In this document: positions 1 to 7,357 of the stretch, in pieces
Position numbering within the stretch: position 1 is the first letter of the stretch
Layout: the number at the start of each line of letters is the position of its first letter
Origin: Clostridia bacterium
GTDB taxonomy: Bacteria > Bacillota > Clostridia > Oscillospirales > CAG-272
Length of the DNA: 64,000 bases
Reading direction: 5' to 3'
NCBI GenBank assembly: GCA_017482355.1
Contig: JAFUNJ010000010.1
Location: forward strand, 1-64,000
Notes under the pieces: model-generated
The model's database searches: none
What the model was told of the DNA's origin: nothing
The model's input: the letters and a program-made list of their open reading frames with translations, nothing else
Made by a program: the position numbers and the translations under genes

Positions 1-20
1 CAAGCAAGCAAGCAAGCAAG
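1..20. repeat. Tetranucleotide microsatellite (CAAG)x5
   Basis: Five perfect tandem copies of a four-base unit sit at the very edge of the window, so the full tract may be longer. A four-base unit near a surface-protein locus can be a slippage site. Here it lies outside any visible reading frame, about 290 bases upstream of the surface protein gene at 295 and before the partial leader motif at 81-124. Confidence 0.8.
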
Positions 21-80
21 CGGCATAACTGCGCCCTTTTTACATAAAAAAGTAAATACCGTAATTTTAAGCCATCTGCT

Positions 81-124
81 GAGTGTGGCGGTTTTTTGCC
101 GTCATGCTTATGCGGTGGCTTTTT
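81..124 (+). ncRNA. 3' part of a surface-protein leader RNA (third, partial copy)
   Basis: A GAGTGTGGCGG stretch and a T-run are followed by a wobble-rich hairpin at 98-119 and five T residues at 120-124. This is the same order of elements as the 3' ends of the leaders at 7118-7329 and 37502-37663 (G-rich linker, GCG then T-run, hairpin with a GCTT loop, T-run). The long 5' stem seen in the other two copies is not evident; it may lie beyond the window edge or be lost. Homology is inferred by eye from the shared pattern. Confidence 0.4.
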
Positions 125-156
125 GCGTTTACAAGGGAAGGGAGGGTACTTAATAT

Positions 157-249
157 ATGATTAAACGATACGGCAGCGTCACCGACCGATCCCGACCGAA
201 ATTCTATTTGAACTATGATACAGCGCATGCGTTCGGCAGCAGAAATTAA
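157..249 (+). CDS. Possible 30-residue leader ORF upstream of the surface protein gene
   Basis: ATG at 157 follows GGGAGG by about eight bases, directly downstream of the partial leader RNA, and opens a frame ending at TAA 247-249. The peptide is basic and resembles nothing I know. It ends 45 bases before the surface protein gene at 295, which has its own AGGAGG site. In the two full leader copies the ribosome binding site after the terminator-like hairpin serves a surface protein directly, so this could be a leader peptide, the remnant of a lost gene, or chance. Confidence 0.3.
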   Translation: MIKRYGSVTDRSRPKFYLNYDTAHAFGSRN

Positions 250-294
250 AAATAAATTCCATTTTAATTATCCGATCAGGAGGTATGATTTATT

Positions 295-2562
295 ATGACT
301 ACATCTAAATTCAAAATTTCAAACAAGGTTTTTGGCGTATTGTTGTGCCTGGCAATGCTGCTCTCCTGTGTATTGCTATCGTCCTTGACTGCATTTGCGG
401 CTGATAATACGAAAACCGTATATATTAACGGCGTCAACGGAAACGATGAAAACGACGGAACAAGCGCCGATACACCTGTACTTACCATAAAAAAAGCTGT
501 TGAACTTGCGGGTAAGGACGGTACGATTATTGTTATGCAGGCGGTAAATATTAACCCCACCGTTATTCAAAAAAATGAGTTCACGCTCGAGGATTTGACT
601 ATTGAGCGTTGGGAAAGCTATACCACGGGAGATTTGTTCAACGTGCAAGGTAGCAGCGAAACGGATATAATGAAAATCACGCTGAAAAACGTCACGGTTG
701 ATGGAAAAAACATCTCACTGTCAGATAACTGGAATGCGCTTATTCAACTTGGCAATTATTCCGAGTTGGTAATAGAAGAAGGCGCTAAACTCATTAACAA
801 CAACTCTGTGGCCGTTTACGCAACCTCGGCAACCGCAAACGTGCGTATGACGGGTGGCGAGATTTCGGGCAACTACACTAAAATAAGTCAGGCGAACTCA
901 CCGGGAGTATATATTGACGAAGGCACTTTTGAAATGAGTGGCGGTACAATTAAAAATAATACCAACACATTCTTTTTCGGCGGCGGCGTGTATATTGATT
1001 ACGGAACTTTTATAATGACGGGTGGAACCATCTGCGACAATGTTGCTCATTCAGGCGGTGGCGGTGTTGCCATTAACGAGGGCGAGTTTATTATGTCTGG
1101 CGGCAGTATTGTAAATAATACGGCAGATTGCAATAATATAGAGGGTCACGGCAACGAAACAACGTACGGCGGCGGAGTATATGCTTATGATTTATACGGT
1201 AGTAATGATACGGAGCTTAAGATAACTATTTCAGGCGGTGAGGTTTCGGGCAATGACGCCGCTTTCGGTGATGCAATGAGTATTATGAGTACAAGCACGA
1301 AAACAACCGTTTCAATGAGCGGTTCGCCTAAAATAGTTGAAGAAATAGACATCGGCCCAAAGTCCACGGCAAAACCGGTTAATATAACGGCTGATTTTAC
1401 GCCTGCGACCCCGGTTACGTTAAATCTATGGGGCGCTGCTGCGAATACCGCGATAGCAACCTATGCAAGCGGACTTACACCAAACCCGGATGCGTTTTCA
1501 TCTTACGTAAATACACTGGCTCCTATTGTGTTTGAGCAGAATATCATTCTATCAGATCTTTCTGTTTCTCTGAGTTCGGAAGAATTTGTCTATAACGGAA
1601 GCGACCAAAAGCCGATAATAACAGTAAAAAAAGGCGAGACGGTTCTTACGGAAGGAACTGATTATACGGTTACGTTTTCGACCGATTGTAAAAACGTAGG
1701 TGACAAGACCGTTACTGTGAACTTCACGGGAAATTACAGCGGAACTATTAAAAAGACCTTTAAGATCAACAAAAGAAGTGTAACGGTCATTCCCGATGCT
1801 AAAACCAAAACCTATGGCGAAGCAGACACAACCCTTACCTATACGGTTGGCGGCGAAGGACTTGCAAGCGGTGAAACACTCAGCGGTTCTCTTTCGAGAG
1901 AGCAGGGCGAGGATGTCGGCAGTTATGCCATCACGCTTGGTACGATCACACAAAATGACAATCCGAACTATGATATTACGCTTTTGCAGGGCGTGAAGTT
2001 CACTATTGAAAAAGCAGACCAGAATGCGCCTGCCGTTCAAAGCTCCAACGAAACCGTCAGCGGAAAAAATGACGGCTCGATCGGCGGCGTGAATGAAACG
2101 ATGGAATACCGCAAGGACGGCGACAATGACTACATCGCCATCAGCGGTGACACCATTGAAAATCTTGCCGCAGGTAAATACTATGTGCGCGTAAAGGGCG
2201 ACAGTAATCATAATCCCTCGCCCGATACCGAGGTCACGATTGCCGCAGGCAGAAAACTGAAAGTTACCTTTACGGATGAAACCGGCGTATACCTTACTGT
2301 AGATGCAGACTACGGCGAAACGATTACGATGCCCGAAGTCCCGACAAAGGACGGCTACACCGTTACCTGGGAAAAGGAAGCTGGCACCGTAACGGCTGAT
2401 ATGACCATCGGGGCGGTTTATACGAAGATTCCGGCTGATACCAATTCTCCTCAGACCGCAGATGACGGCAATCTTTGGATGTGGCTTGCTCTTCTGTTCG
2501 TCAGCGGCGGCGCGGCGGTTACGTTCATCTGTGACAGAAAAAGAAAAACGACGATCAAATGA
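295..2562 (+). CDS. Sortase-type surface protein: beta-helix, Ig-like and MBG domains
   Basis: This is a 755-residue exported protein, probably linked to the cell wall. A Sec signal peptide covers about residues 1-35, with cleavage after AFA. Residues 40-370 carry repeated xMSGGTIxxN motifs typical of a right-handed parallel beta-helix with glycine-rich GGGV turns. An Ig-like module follows at about 420-490 and an MBG-type module (TKTYGEAD...NYDI) at about 490-570, then a further beta-rich domain. The C-terminus has SPQTADDGN, a hydrophobic helix and a CDRKRK tail, which is a sorting signal close to the (S/N)PxTG motifs used by class B sortases; Ala replaces Gly after Thr. A class B sortase lies at 4893. 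ATG at 295 is chosen for the AGGAGG about ten bases upstream. Ligand or substrate is unknown; an adhesin or polysaccharide-binding role is only an inference. Confidence 0.85.
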   Translation: MTTSKFKISNKVFGVLLCLAMLLSCVLLSSLTAFAADNTKTVYINGVNGNDENDGTSADTPVLTIKKAVELAGKDGTIIVMQAVNINPTVIQKNEFTLEDLTIERWESYTTGDLFNVQGSSETDIMKITLKNVTVDGKNISLSDNWNALIQLGNYSELVIEEGAKLINNNSVAVYATSATANVRMTGGEISGNYTKISQANSPGVYIDEGTFEMSGGTIKNNTNTFFFGGGVYIDYGTFIMTGGTICDNVAHSGGGGVAINEGEFIMSGGSIVNNTADCNNIEGHGNETTYGGGVYAYDLYGSNDTELKITISGGEVSGNDAAFGDAMSIMSTSTKTTVSMSGSPKIVEEIDIGPKSTAKPVNITADFTPATPVTLNLWGAAANTAIATYASGLTPNPDAFSSYVNTLAPIVFEQNIILSDLSVSLSSEEFVYNGSDQKPIITVKKGETVLTEGTDYTVTFSTDCKNVGDKTVTVNFTGNYSGTIKKTFKINKRSVTVIPDAKTKTYGEADTTLTYTVGGEGLASGETLSGSLSREQGEDVGSYAITLGTITQNDNPNYDITLLQGVKFTIEKADQNAPAVQSSNETVSGKNDGSIGGVNETMEYRKDGDNDYIAISGDTIENLAAGKYYVRVKGDSNHNPSPDTEVTIAAGRKLKVTFTDETGVYLTVDADYGETITMPEVPTKDGYTVTWEKEAGTVTADMTIGAVYTKIPADTNSPQTADDGNLWMWLALLFVSGGAAVTFICDRKRKTTIK

Positions 2563-2582
2563 TAAATAGCACTTCGCTCTCC

Positions 2583-2609
2583 GGCGGCAGTTCAACTGCC
2601 GCCCTTTTT
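2583..2609 (+). terminator. Intrinsic terminator of the surface protein gene
   Basis: GGCGGCAG pairs with CTGCCGCC across a short loop, followed by a run of five T residues. Confidence 0.85.
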
Positions 2610-2754
2610 GTCGCCTGAAACGCGGAGAGAAGGACGAATAAATGTCAGACAAATACACATCCTGAGATCGGCGGCGAATGATGGTATTTATGGCGTTTGG
2701 ACGCTTGTACGGCAAAATTGCGTTTGCGAGCATAATTCACGCCAAAAATTACCA

Positions 2755-2784
2755 TTCATATAAAAAGGAAATCGAACCATAATA
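2755..2784 (+). promoter_or_regulatory. Possible forespore sigma-F/G promoter of the spore protein gene
   Basis: TTCATA is separated by 17 bases from CATAATA, which is one mismatch from the sigma-G -10 consensus CATACTA; the -35 matches TGAATA at four of six positions. No good sigma-A promoter lies in this gap. The call leans on knowledge that alpha/beta SASP genes are forespore-expressed. Confidence 0.4.
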
Positions 2785-2845
2785 AGACCAGAGCCGGAAA
2801 ACGGCTTGAAAACAAATACCTTTTAAGGTAAGGAGAAAATTTGAA

Positions 2846-3052
2846 ATGGCTACTAAAAGCAACAAGAACGTAGTGCCCGAAGCACGCGCAGCTCTTGATA
2901 AGTTCAAGATGGAAGCTGCAAGCGAGGTTGGTGTAAACCTCAACAATTCCTACAATGGCGACATCACCGCAAAGCAGGCTGGCTCTGTTGGCGGACAGAT
3001 GGTCAAGAAGATGATCGAGAAGTACGAGAACGATCTTAAGAACGGCAGATAA
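2846..3052 (+). CDS. Alpha/beta-type small acid-soluble spore protein
   Basis: The 68-residue product fits the alpha/beta SASP family, which coats and protects DNA in dormant spores. Family hallmarks are an EARAALDKFKMEAASEVGV segment holding the Glu-Ala site where the germination protease GPR cuts, and the second conserved stretch NGDITAKQAGSVGGQMVKKM that contacts DNA. Length is normal for the family (60-75 residues). AGGAG lies about ten bases before the ATG. The gene stands alone between two terminators, as is usual for these genes. It is the clearest evidence in the window that the organism can sporulate. Confidence 0.95.
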   Translation: MATKSNKNVVPEARAALDKFKMEAASEVGVNLNNSYNGDITAKQAGSVGGQMVKKMIEKYENDLKNGR

Positions 3053-3064
3053 ATCAATGCATGG

Positions 3065-3091
3065 AAAGCTCCGCTTTATGCGGGGCTTTTT
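3065..3091 (+). terminator. Intrinsic terminator of the SASP gene
   Basis: AAAGCTCCGC pairs with GCGGGGCTTT (one G-T wobble) around a TTTA loop, ending in five T residues. Confidence 0.8.
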
Positions 3092-3134
3092 CCGTTGAAA
3101 CGGAAAAATATTTTGAAAAAATTCTAAAAACCCA

Positions 3135-3163
3135 TTTCTTTATTCACAATTATGGTGTATAAT
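3135..3163 (+). promoter_or_regulatory. Likely promoter of the gpmI operon
   Basis: A perfect TATAAT lies at 3158-3163. The -35 region (TTTCTT) is poor, so the -10 carries the call. It sits about 75 bases before the gpmI start and after the SASP terminator. Confidence 0.5.
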
Positions 3164-3238
3164 AGTACCATCTATATCTGTGCTGTCCGATCCGACTTAT
3201 GGACAGCGCAAAAAAACTGTCGGAGAAACGGACGTATT

Positions 3239-4873
3239 ATGAATAAAGTACTTAACAAATTAAACGGATTTGACGGAGTAAAGGGATCTGTTCTTACTAT
3301 CGTTATGGACGGTGTCGGAATTGCTCCCGATAACGGCGGAAACGCAGTTGCTTCCGCATACACACCGAACCTCGATATGCTTATGGCGAAGTATCCTACG
3401 CTTTCGCTCAAGGCACACGGAACCGCTGTCGGACTTCCTTCCGATGATGATATGGGCAACTCCGAGGTCGGACACAACGCTCTCGGCTCGGGACAGGTAT
3501 TTGCGCAGGGCGCGAAGCTCGTTTCGCAGTCTATCGAAAGCGGAAAGCTTTTCGCTTCCGAGACTTGGAAGAAGGTCGTTTCCAACGTAAAGGATAACGG
3601 CTCGACGCTTCATTTCCTCGGACTTTTCTCCGACGGAAACGTACATTCTCACATTGATCACCTTAAGGCGCTTATCGTTCACGCGAAGGAGGAGGGAATT
3701 TCGACCGTTCGCGTTCACATTCTGCTTGACGGACGTGACGTTGGCGAGACCTCAGCGCTTGATTACGTTCTTCCTTTTGAAGAGTTCCTTTCCGACTTAA
3801 GAAATGAGTCGTTCGATATCGCTATCGCGTCGGGCGGCGGAAGAATGAAGATAACCATGGATCGTTACGAGGCAAACTGGGCAATGGTTGAAGCCGGCTG
3901 GAAGACTCACGTTCTCGGAGAGGGAAGAGCATTCGCTTCAGCCGAGGAAGCTATTAATGCGTACAGAGCAGAGCTTGGCGTTATCGACCAGGATCTTCCT
4001 CCCTTCGTTATCGCGAAGGACGGTCAGCCCGTCGGTACTGTAAACGACGGCGACAGCGTCGTATTCTTCAATTTCCGCGGAGACCGTTCGATCGAAATTT
4101 CGAAGGCGTTTGACGACGTTGAATTTGACAAGTTCGATCGCGTTCGCTACCCGAAGGTAGTTTACGCAGGTATGCTTGAATACGACGGCGACCTTCACAT
4201 TCCCTCAAATTATCTCGTAAATCCCCCCGAAATCACCAACACTCTCGGCGAGTATCTCACCGATGCAGGCGTGAAGTGCTACGCTATCTCGGAGACTCAG
4301 AAGTACGGTCACGTTACTTACTTCTGGAACGGAAACAAGAGCGGAAAATTTGACGAGGAGCTTGAGACCTACGTTGAGATCCCCTCTGATATCGTTCCCT
4401 TTGAGCAGAGACCCTGGATGAAGTGCGCAGAGATCACCGACGCGCTTATCGAGGCGCTCAAGAGCGGCGAGTACAAGTACCTCCGTTGCAACTTCCCGAA
4501 CGGCGATATGGTCGGTCATACCGGTTCCTTTGCCGCAACAAAGTGCAGTATGGAAGCTCTCGACCTTCAGCTCGGCAGAATCCTCAAGGTTCTTGACGAG
4601 GTTGGCGGTGTTGCACTCATCACGGCAGACCACGGTAACGCCGACGAGATGTACGAGCTTGACAAGAAGACGAAGATGCCGTCTAAGAAGGCAAAGACGA
4701 GCCATACCCTTAACCCCGTTCCCTGCATCTTCTACGATAACGTTCATAACGGCGAATATACCGTTAAGGCAGAGGGAAGCTACGGCCTTTCGAACGTTGC
4801 CGCAACTGTTGCTAATCTTCTCGGCTACGAGGCACCCGATATGTGGGACGCTTCGATGATCGAGGTAAAATAA
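3239..4873 (+). CDS. gpmI: 2,3-bisphosphoglycerate-independent phosphoglycerate mutase
   Basis: This cytoplasmic glycolytic enzyme interconverts 3- and 2-phosphoglycerate using two Mn ions and a phosphoserine intermediate. Alkaline-phosphatase-superfamily motifs appear in order: VMDGVGIAP with the first metal-binding Asp, DDMGNSEVGHNALGSG with the catalytic Ser, FSDGNVHSHIDHL, HILLDGRDV, NFRGDR, and TADHGNADEM near the C-terminus. The 544 residues slightly exceed the usual 510 or so. The frame is open upstream to 3152, but ATG 3239 is chosen because GGAG lies about 14 bases upstream and the N-terminus then matches the family. It leads an apparent operon with the sortase gene (19-base gap) and a glycosyltransferase gene. 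Confidence 0.96.
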   Translation: MNKVLNKLNGFDGVKGSVLTIVMDGVGIAPDNGGNAVASAYTPNLDMLMAKYPTLSLKAHGTAVGLPSDDDMGNSEVGHNALGSGQVFAQGAKLVSQSIESGKLFASETWKKVVSNVKDNGSTLHFLGLFSDGNVHSHIDHLKALIVHAKEEGISTVRVHILLDGRDVGETSALDYVLPFEEFLSDLRNESFDIAIASGGGRMKITMDRYEANWAMVEAGWKTHVLGEGRAFASAEEAINAYRAELGVIDQDLPPFVIAKDGQPVGTVNDGDSVVFFNFRGDRSIEISKAFDDVEFDKFDRVRYPKVVYAGMLEYDGDLHIPSNYLVNPPEITNTLGEYLTDAGVKCYAISETQKYGHVTYFWNGNKSGKFDEELETYVEIPSDIVPFEQRPWMKCAEITDALIEALKSGEYKYLRCNFPNGDMVGHTGSFAATKCSMEALDLQLGRILKVLDEVGGVALITADHGNADEMYELDKKTKMPSKKAKTSHTLNPVPCIFYDNVHNGEYTVKAEGSYGLSNVAATVANLLGYEAPDMWDASMIEVK

Positions 4874-4892
4874 TTTTTCTAAAAGGTGTAGT

Positions 4893-5858
4893 ATGCCCGA
4901 AAATAATGAGAGGAAAAAGGATTTTCTGCGTTCGCTTAATGAGCTGAGCGCAGACGGTATCCGCGCAAAGAAAAAGAAAAAGCGCCGCGTTCTTGACACG
5001 GTGCTTGATAAGGCGCGCTTTCTTCTCATGGGTGTATGCGTTGTCGTGTTTGCCTTTAGCTTGTACAGCATCGGAAAATCAATGGCAGATTATGACGAGC
5101 AGAACCGAGTTTACGACGCGATAGGCGATTTCGTTATGGATGAAAACGGCGTCGGAATGATGTTTGCCGACCAAAATCTGCAGGCAACTCCCGATCACGA
5201 TAATGCTCTTTCGATGACGGAGGACGACCTTTCGGATTACACGAACGCCCAGGTCGTAAACAAGGAATACGCAAGGGTAAGAGTTAAGCTTCTGAACCTT
5301 AAAAGCCGCTATCCGAACCTCTACGGTTGGATAACGGTATCGGGAACGAATATAAATTACCCGATAATGCAAGCGAATGACAACGATTATTACCTTAACC
5401 ATTCTTATAACGGCTCTATGCTCGGAGCAGGCGCGATATTTGCGGATTTCACCTGCGAGCCGAAGCTGATGCAAAACAAGAATCTCGTCGTGTACGGGCA
5501 TCACATGTCAAACTCGTCAATGTTCCACCAGCTCGACAATTTCCTGAAAGAATCGTTCTTCATGAACAACGGCAAGGTGATTGTTTACACGCTTGACGGA
5601 ATGTATACCTATCGTATCTACTCGATATACGAAACGCATAAATACTATCCTTATATAACGACGTATTTCTCAAATGACGAGAAGTTTATTGAGTTCGCTG
5701 AAACGTCGGAGCAAAAGTCGATATACCGCAAGGGAAATGTTCACTTTGATGCGAACAGTAAGCTCCTGACGCTCTCTACCTGTAACAACCGATTCTCAGA
5801 AGGACGCCTTGCCGTTCATGCGGTAATGGTGGAAGTATATAATAATCCTAATTCTTAA
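4893..5858 (+). CDS. srtB: Class B sortase
   Basis: This 321-residue membrane-bound transpeptidase cuts sorting signals after Thr and joins surface proteins to peptidoglycan. A lysine-rich cytoplasmic segment is followed by one membrane helix at about 43-64 and an extracytoplasmic sortase fold. Catalytic residues are the His in VVYGHHMS, Cys297 in TLSTC and Arg305 in SEGRLAV; TLSTC and the His context are class B type. Two proteins in this window end in (S)PxT-type signals, SPQTAD (gene at 295) and SPDTGD (gene at 22367), and resemble the SPxTG motifs used by the Clostridioides difficile class B sortase. Being in an apparent operon with gpmI is unusual and suggests constitutive expression. 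Confidence 0.93.
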   Translation: MPENNERKKDFLRSLNELSADGIRAKKKKKRRVLDTVLDKARFLLMGVCVVVFAFSLYSIGKSMADYDEQNRVYDAIGDFVMDENGVGMMFADQNLQATPDHDNALSMTEDDLSDYTNAQVVNKEYARVRVKLLNLKSRYPNLYGWITVSGTNINYPIMQANDNDYYLNHSYNGSMLGAGAIFADFTCEPKLMQNKNLVVYGHHMSNSSMFHQLDNFLKESFFMNNGKVIVYTLDGMYTYRIYSIYETHKYYPYITTYFSNDEKFIEFAETSEQKSIYRKGNVHFDANSKLLTLSTCNNRFSEGRLAVHAVMVEVYNNPNS

Positions 5859-5872
5859 GGAAGATCACGTAA

Positions 5873-6592
5873 ATGAAGCTCTCGGTCCTTATTCCGATGT
5901 ACAATGAAAAGAATATCGTCGAAAGCACGGTGAAAACGCTCGTCGGTTGCCTTGAACCCGAGTTTGGCGACGATTTTGAGATCGTCTTTTCCGATGACGG
6001 AAGCACTGACGGTTGCGGCGAACTCGTGAGGGCGCTTGATCTGCCGAACGTCAGGGTGGTTTCTTATCCCGATAACCGCGGAAAGGGAAGTGCTGTGCGT
6101 GAAGGTATCAAAAAATGTGTCGGCGACGTTATCGTTTGTACCGACTGTGACCTCGCTTACGGCACCGATGCGATAATCAACGTATATAATAGGATAATTT
6201 CGGGCGGCGAGCACGTTATTATCGGCTCGCGTAATATCGCCTCCGACGGGTACGAGGGATATACGTTTTTGCGCAAGATCATGTCAAAGACGTATATAAA
6301 GCTCGTTTCGCTTATTGCCGGCTTCCGTTATTCCGATTCGCAGTGCGGGCTGAAATGCTACTGCATAGAATCCGCGAGAAGCATTTTCGAGTATTGTACC
6401 GTGAACGGCTTCGCTTTTGACCTCGAGGCTCTGCTTCTTGCCGAGAAATTCGGAATGAGGATCGCAGAGATCCCGGTCAAGATCATAAACCACCGCGAAA
6501 GCACGTCGAAGGTTCATCCGTTCCGCGATTCCGTCAAGATGATCAGAGACGTTAAGAGAATGAAAAAGAGAATCAAAAAACTCAAAATTTGA
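5873..6592 (+). CDS. Family 2 glycosyltransferase, dolichyl-phosphate mannosyltransferase-like
   Basis: The 239-residue GT-A fold enzyme starts with LSVLIPMYNEKNIVE, carries the nucleotide-binding DDGSTDG, and has CTDCDLAYG in the position of the metal-binding DxD. It matches the dolichyl-phosphate mannose/glucose synthase-like branch, which moves a sugar from a nucleotide donor to polyprenyl phosphate at the inner membrane face. No membrane helix is visible and the C-terminus is basic (RMKKRIKKLK), fitting a peripheral protein. It lies 14 bases after the sortase gene and is probably co-transcribed, so a role in surface glycan assembly is likely. The sugar is not predictable. Confidence 0.85.
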   Translation: MKLSVLIPMYNEKNIVESTVKTLVGCLEPEFGDDFEIVFSDDGSTDGCGELVRALDLPNVRVVSYPDNRGKGSAVREGIKKCVGDVIVCTDCDLAYGTDAIINVYNRIISGGEHVIIGSRNIASDGYEGYTFLRKIMSKTYIKLVSLIAGFRYSDSQCGLKCYCIESARSIFEYCTVNGFAFDLEALLLAEKFGMRIAEIPVKIINHRESTSKVHPFRDSVKMIRDVKRMKKRIKKLKI

Positions 6593-6596
6593 AAAC

Positions 6597-6619
6597 GGCA
6601 CCTTCGGGTGCTGTTTTTT
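6597..6619 (+). terminator. Intrinsic terminator of the gpmI-sortase-glycosyltransferase operon
   Basis: GGCACC pairs with GGTGCT around a TTCG loop and is followed by GTTTTTT. Confidence 0.8.
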
Positions 6620-7070
6620 CGCTTTTCTTTGCTTGTGCAAATAAAAGCTCGCAAAAGAAAGCACACCAAGGGGCAAACCGATGAGAATTTGCCTTCGCAA
6701 ATTTTCAAACGTTTTCCCCTTCGGAAACTCTTTTCGGTCGCCCGTGTCATTCTGAGCGTAGCGAAGCGTAGTCGAACCGCGAAGCGGCGCCAAAGCGCAA
6801 GCGCGGCGGAATCTCGGGCGAAGCTTCGCTACGTTGTCTTGCCTTCCCCTTGCGGAATGGTGCTAAGAGGTAAACCTCGGTCGGATGAGGTGTTGGCGGC
6901 AACGCCGCCGTTATACCTTCTCCAGCGGGAGAAGGTGCCCCGAAGGGGCGGATGAGGTGTTCCAAAGCGAATGCAATGAGCTTTGACAATTCCTTTTCTC
7001 TCTATATCGGGATATTACTCCTCATCCACCACTCCGTGGTTCCCCCTTCCCAAGGAGAAGGCAAAAATCG
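6620..7070. repeat. Intergenic cluster of dispersed palindromic repeats
   Basis: No convincing gene is present here. The block holds three repeat types. At about 6745-6840 lies a copy that contains GTCATTCTGAG, then GTAGCGAAGCG, and later GCGGAATCTCGG. At about 6920-6958 lies CCTTCTCC-AGC-GGGAGAAGG followed by GGGGCGGATGAGGTG. At 7020-7066 a diverged inverted copy of the second type reads CTCATCC...AGGAGAAGGCAA. Related copies occur at 23539-23600, 37240-37450, 40488-40575 and 63390-63443. They look like REP/MITE-type non-coding elements. Confidence 0.7.
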
Positions 7071-7082
7071 ACAATTCCGCTA

Positions 7083-7111
7083 TTGACAAATAATCTTCAC
7101 CGTGATAAAAT
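7083..7111 (+). promoter_or_regulatory. Sigma-A promoter of the leucine-rich-repeat lipoprotein leader
   Basis: TTGACA and TAAAAT are separated by 17 bases. The promoter and flanks (ATTGACAAA, ATCTTCACCGTGATAAAATGAA) are almost identical to those at 37467-37495, upstream of an unrelated surface protein. Initiation about seven bases downstream would start the RNA at the first arm of the long hairpin. Confidence 0.8.
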
Positions 7112-7117
7112 GAAAAT

Positions 7118-7329
7118 GCCAAACTAATCGAATATTGCAAAGTAGGTATAATTTTCTTTTTTACATGGAAAAGTATATCTTTTTCTCCGTAGACAAATAC
7201 TGAATTTGATAAAATGCAAATTCCTGTATTTGTTTATGGGGAGAATTGTTATACCCATTTTGCAATGATTAGTTTGGCGACTATCGGAGTTTGCGTTTTT
7301 ATGCGCTTGCTTCGGTGGGCGCATTTTTT
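7118..7329 (+). ncRNA. Long structured leader RNA with terminal terminator-like hairpin (copy 1)
   Basis: The outer stem pairs GCCAAACTAATC (7118-7129) with GATTAGTTTGGC (7267-7278). It extends inward through ATTGCAAA/TTTGCAAT and GGTATAA/TTATACC, giving arms near 38 bases. An inner hairpin pairs ACAAATAC and AATTTG with CAAATT and GTATTTGT. A linker starting GCGACTAT follows. A hairpin TGCGC/GCGCA (7302-7323) with six T residues ends 15 bases before the GGAGG of the gene at 7358. Copy 2 at 37502 keeps the architecture while most stem bases differ in a paired way. The placement suggests transcription attenuation; the ligand, if any, is unknown and I do not recognise a described family. Confidence 0.65.
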
Positions 7330-7357
7330 AATTTATTATTATTTTTGGAGGAAAAAT

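Noticed and set aside
1552-2733. A 393-codon minus-strand frame over the surface protein gene at 295
   Set aside because: Antisense shadow of a beta-rich gene; no signal, domain or start site supports it.
2640-2779. Small ORFs between the surface protein gene and the SASP gene (ATG near 2642 with a fair ribosome binding site)
   Set aside because: The first stops after seven codons and the in-frame continuation has no good start; no conserved features. It may be decayed sequence but cannot be supported.
7118-7278. The long inverted repeat as transposon ends or a retron msr-msd
   Set aside because: No reverse transcriptase or transposase lies nearby, no target duplication is visible, and the repeat begins just downstream of a promoter and has a matching copy with compensatory changes, which fits an RNA leader better.
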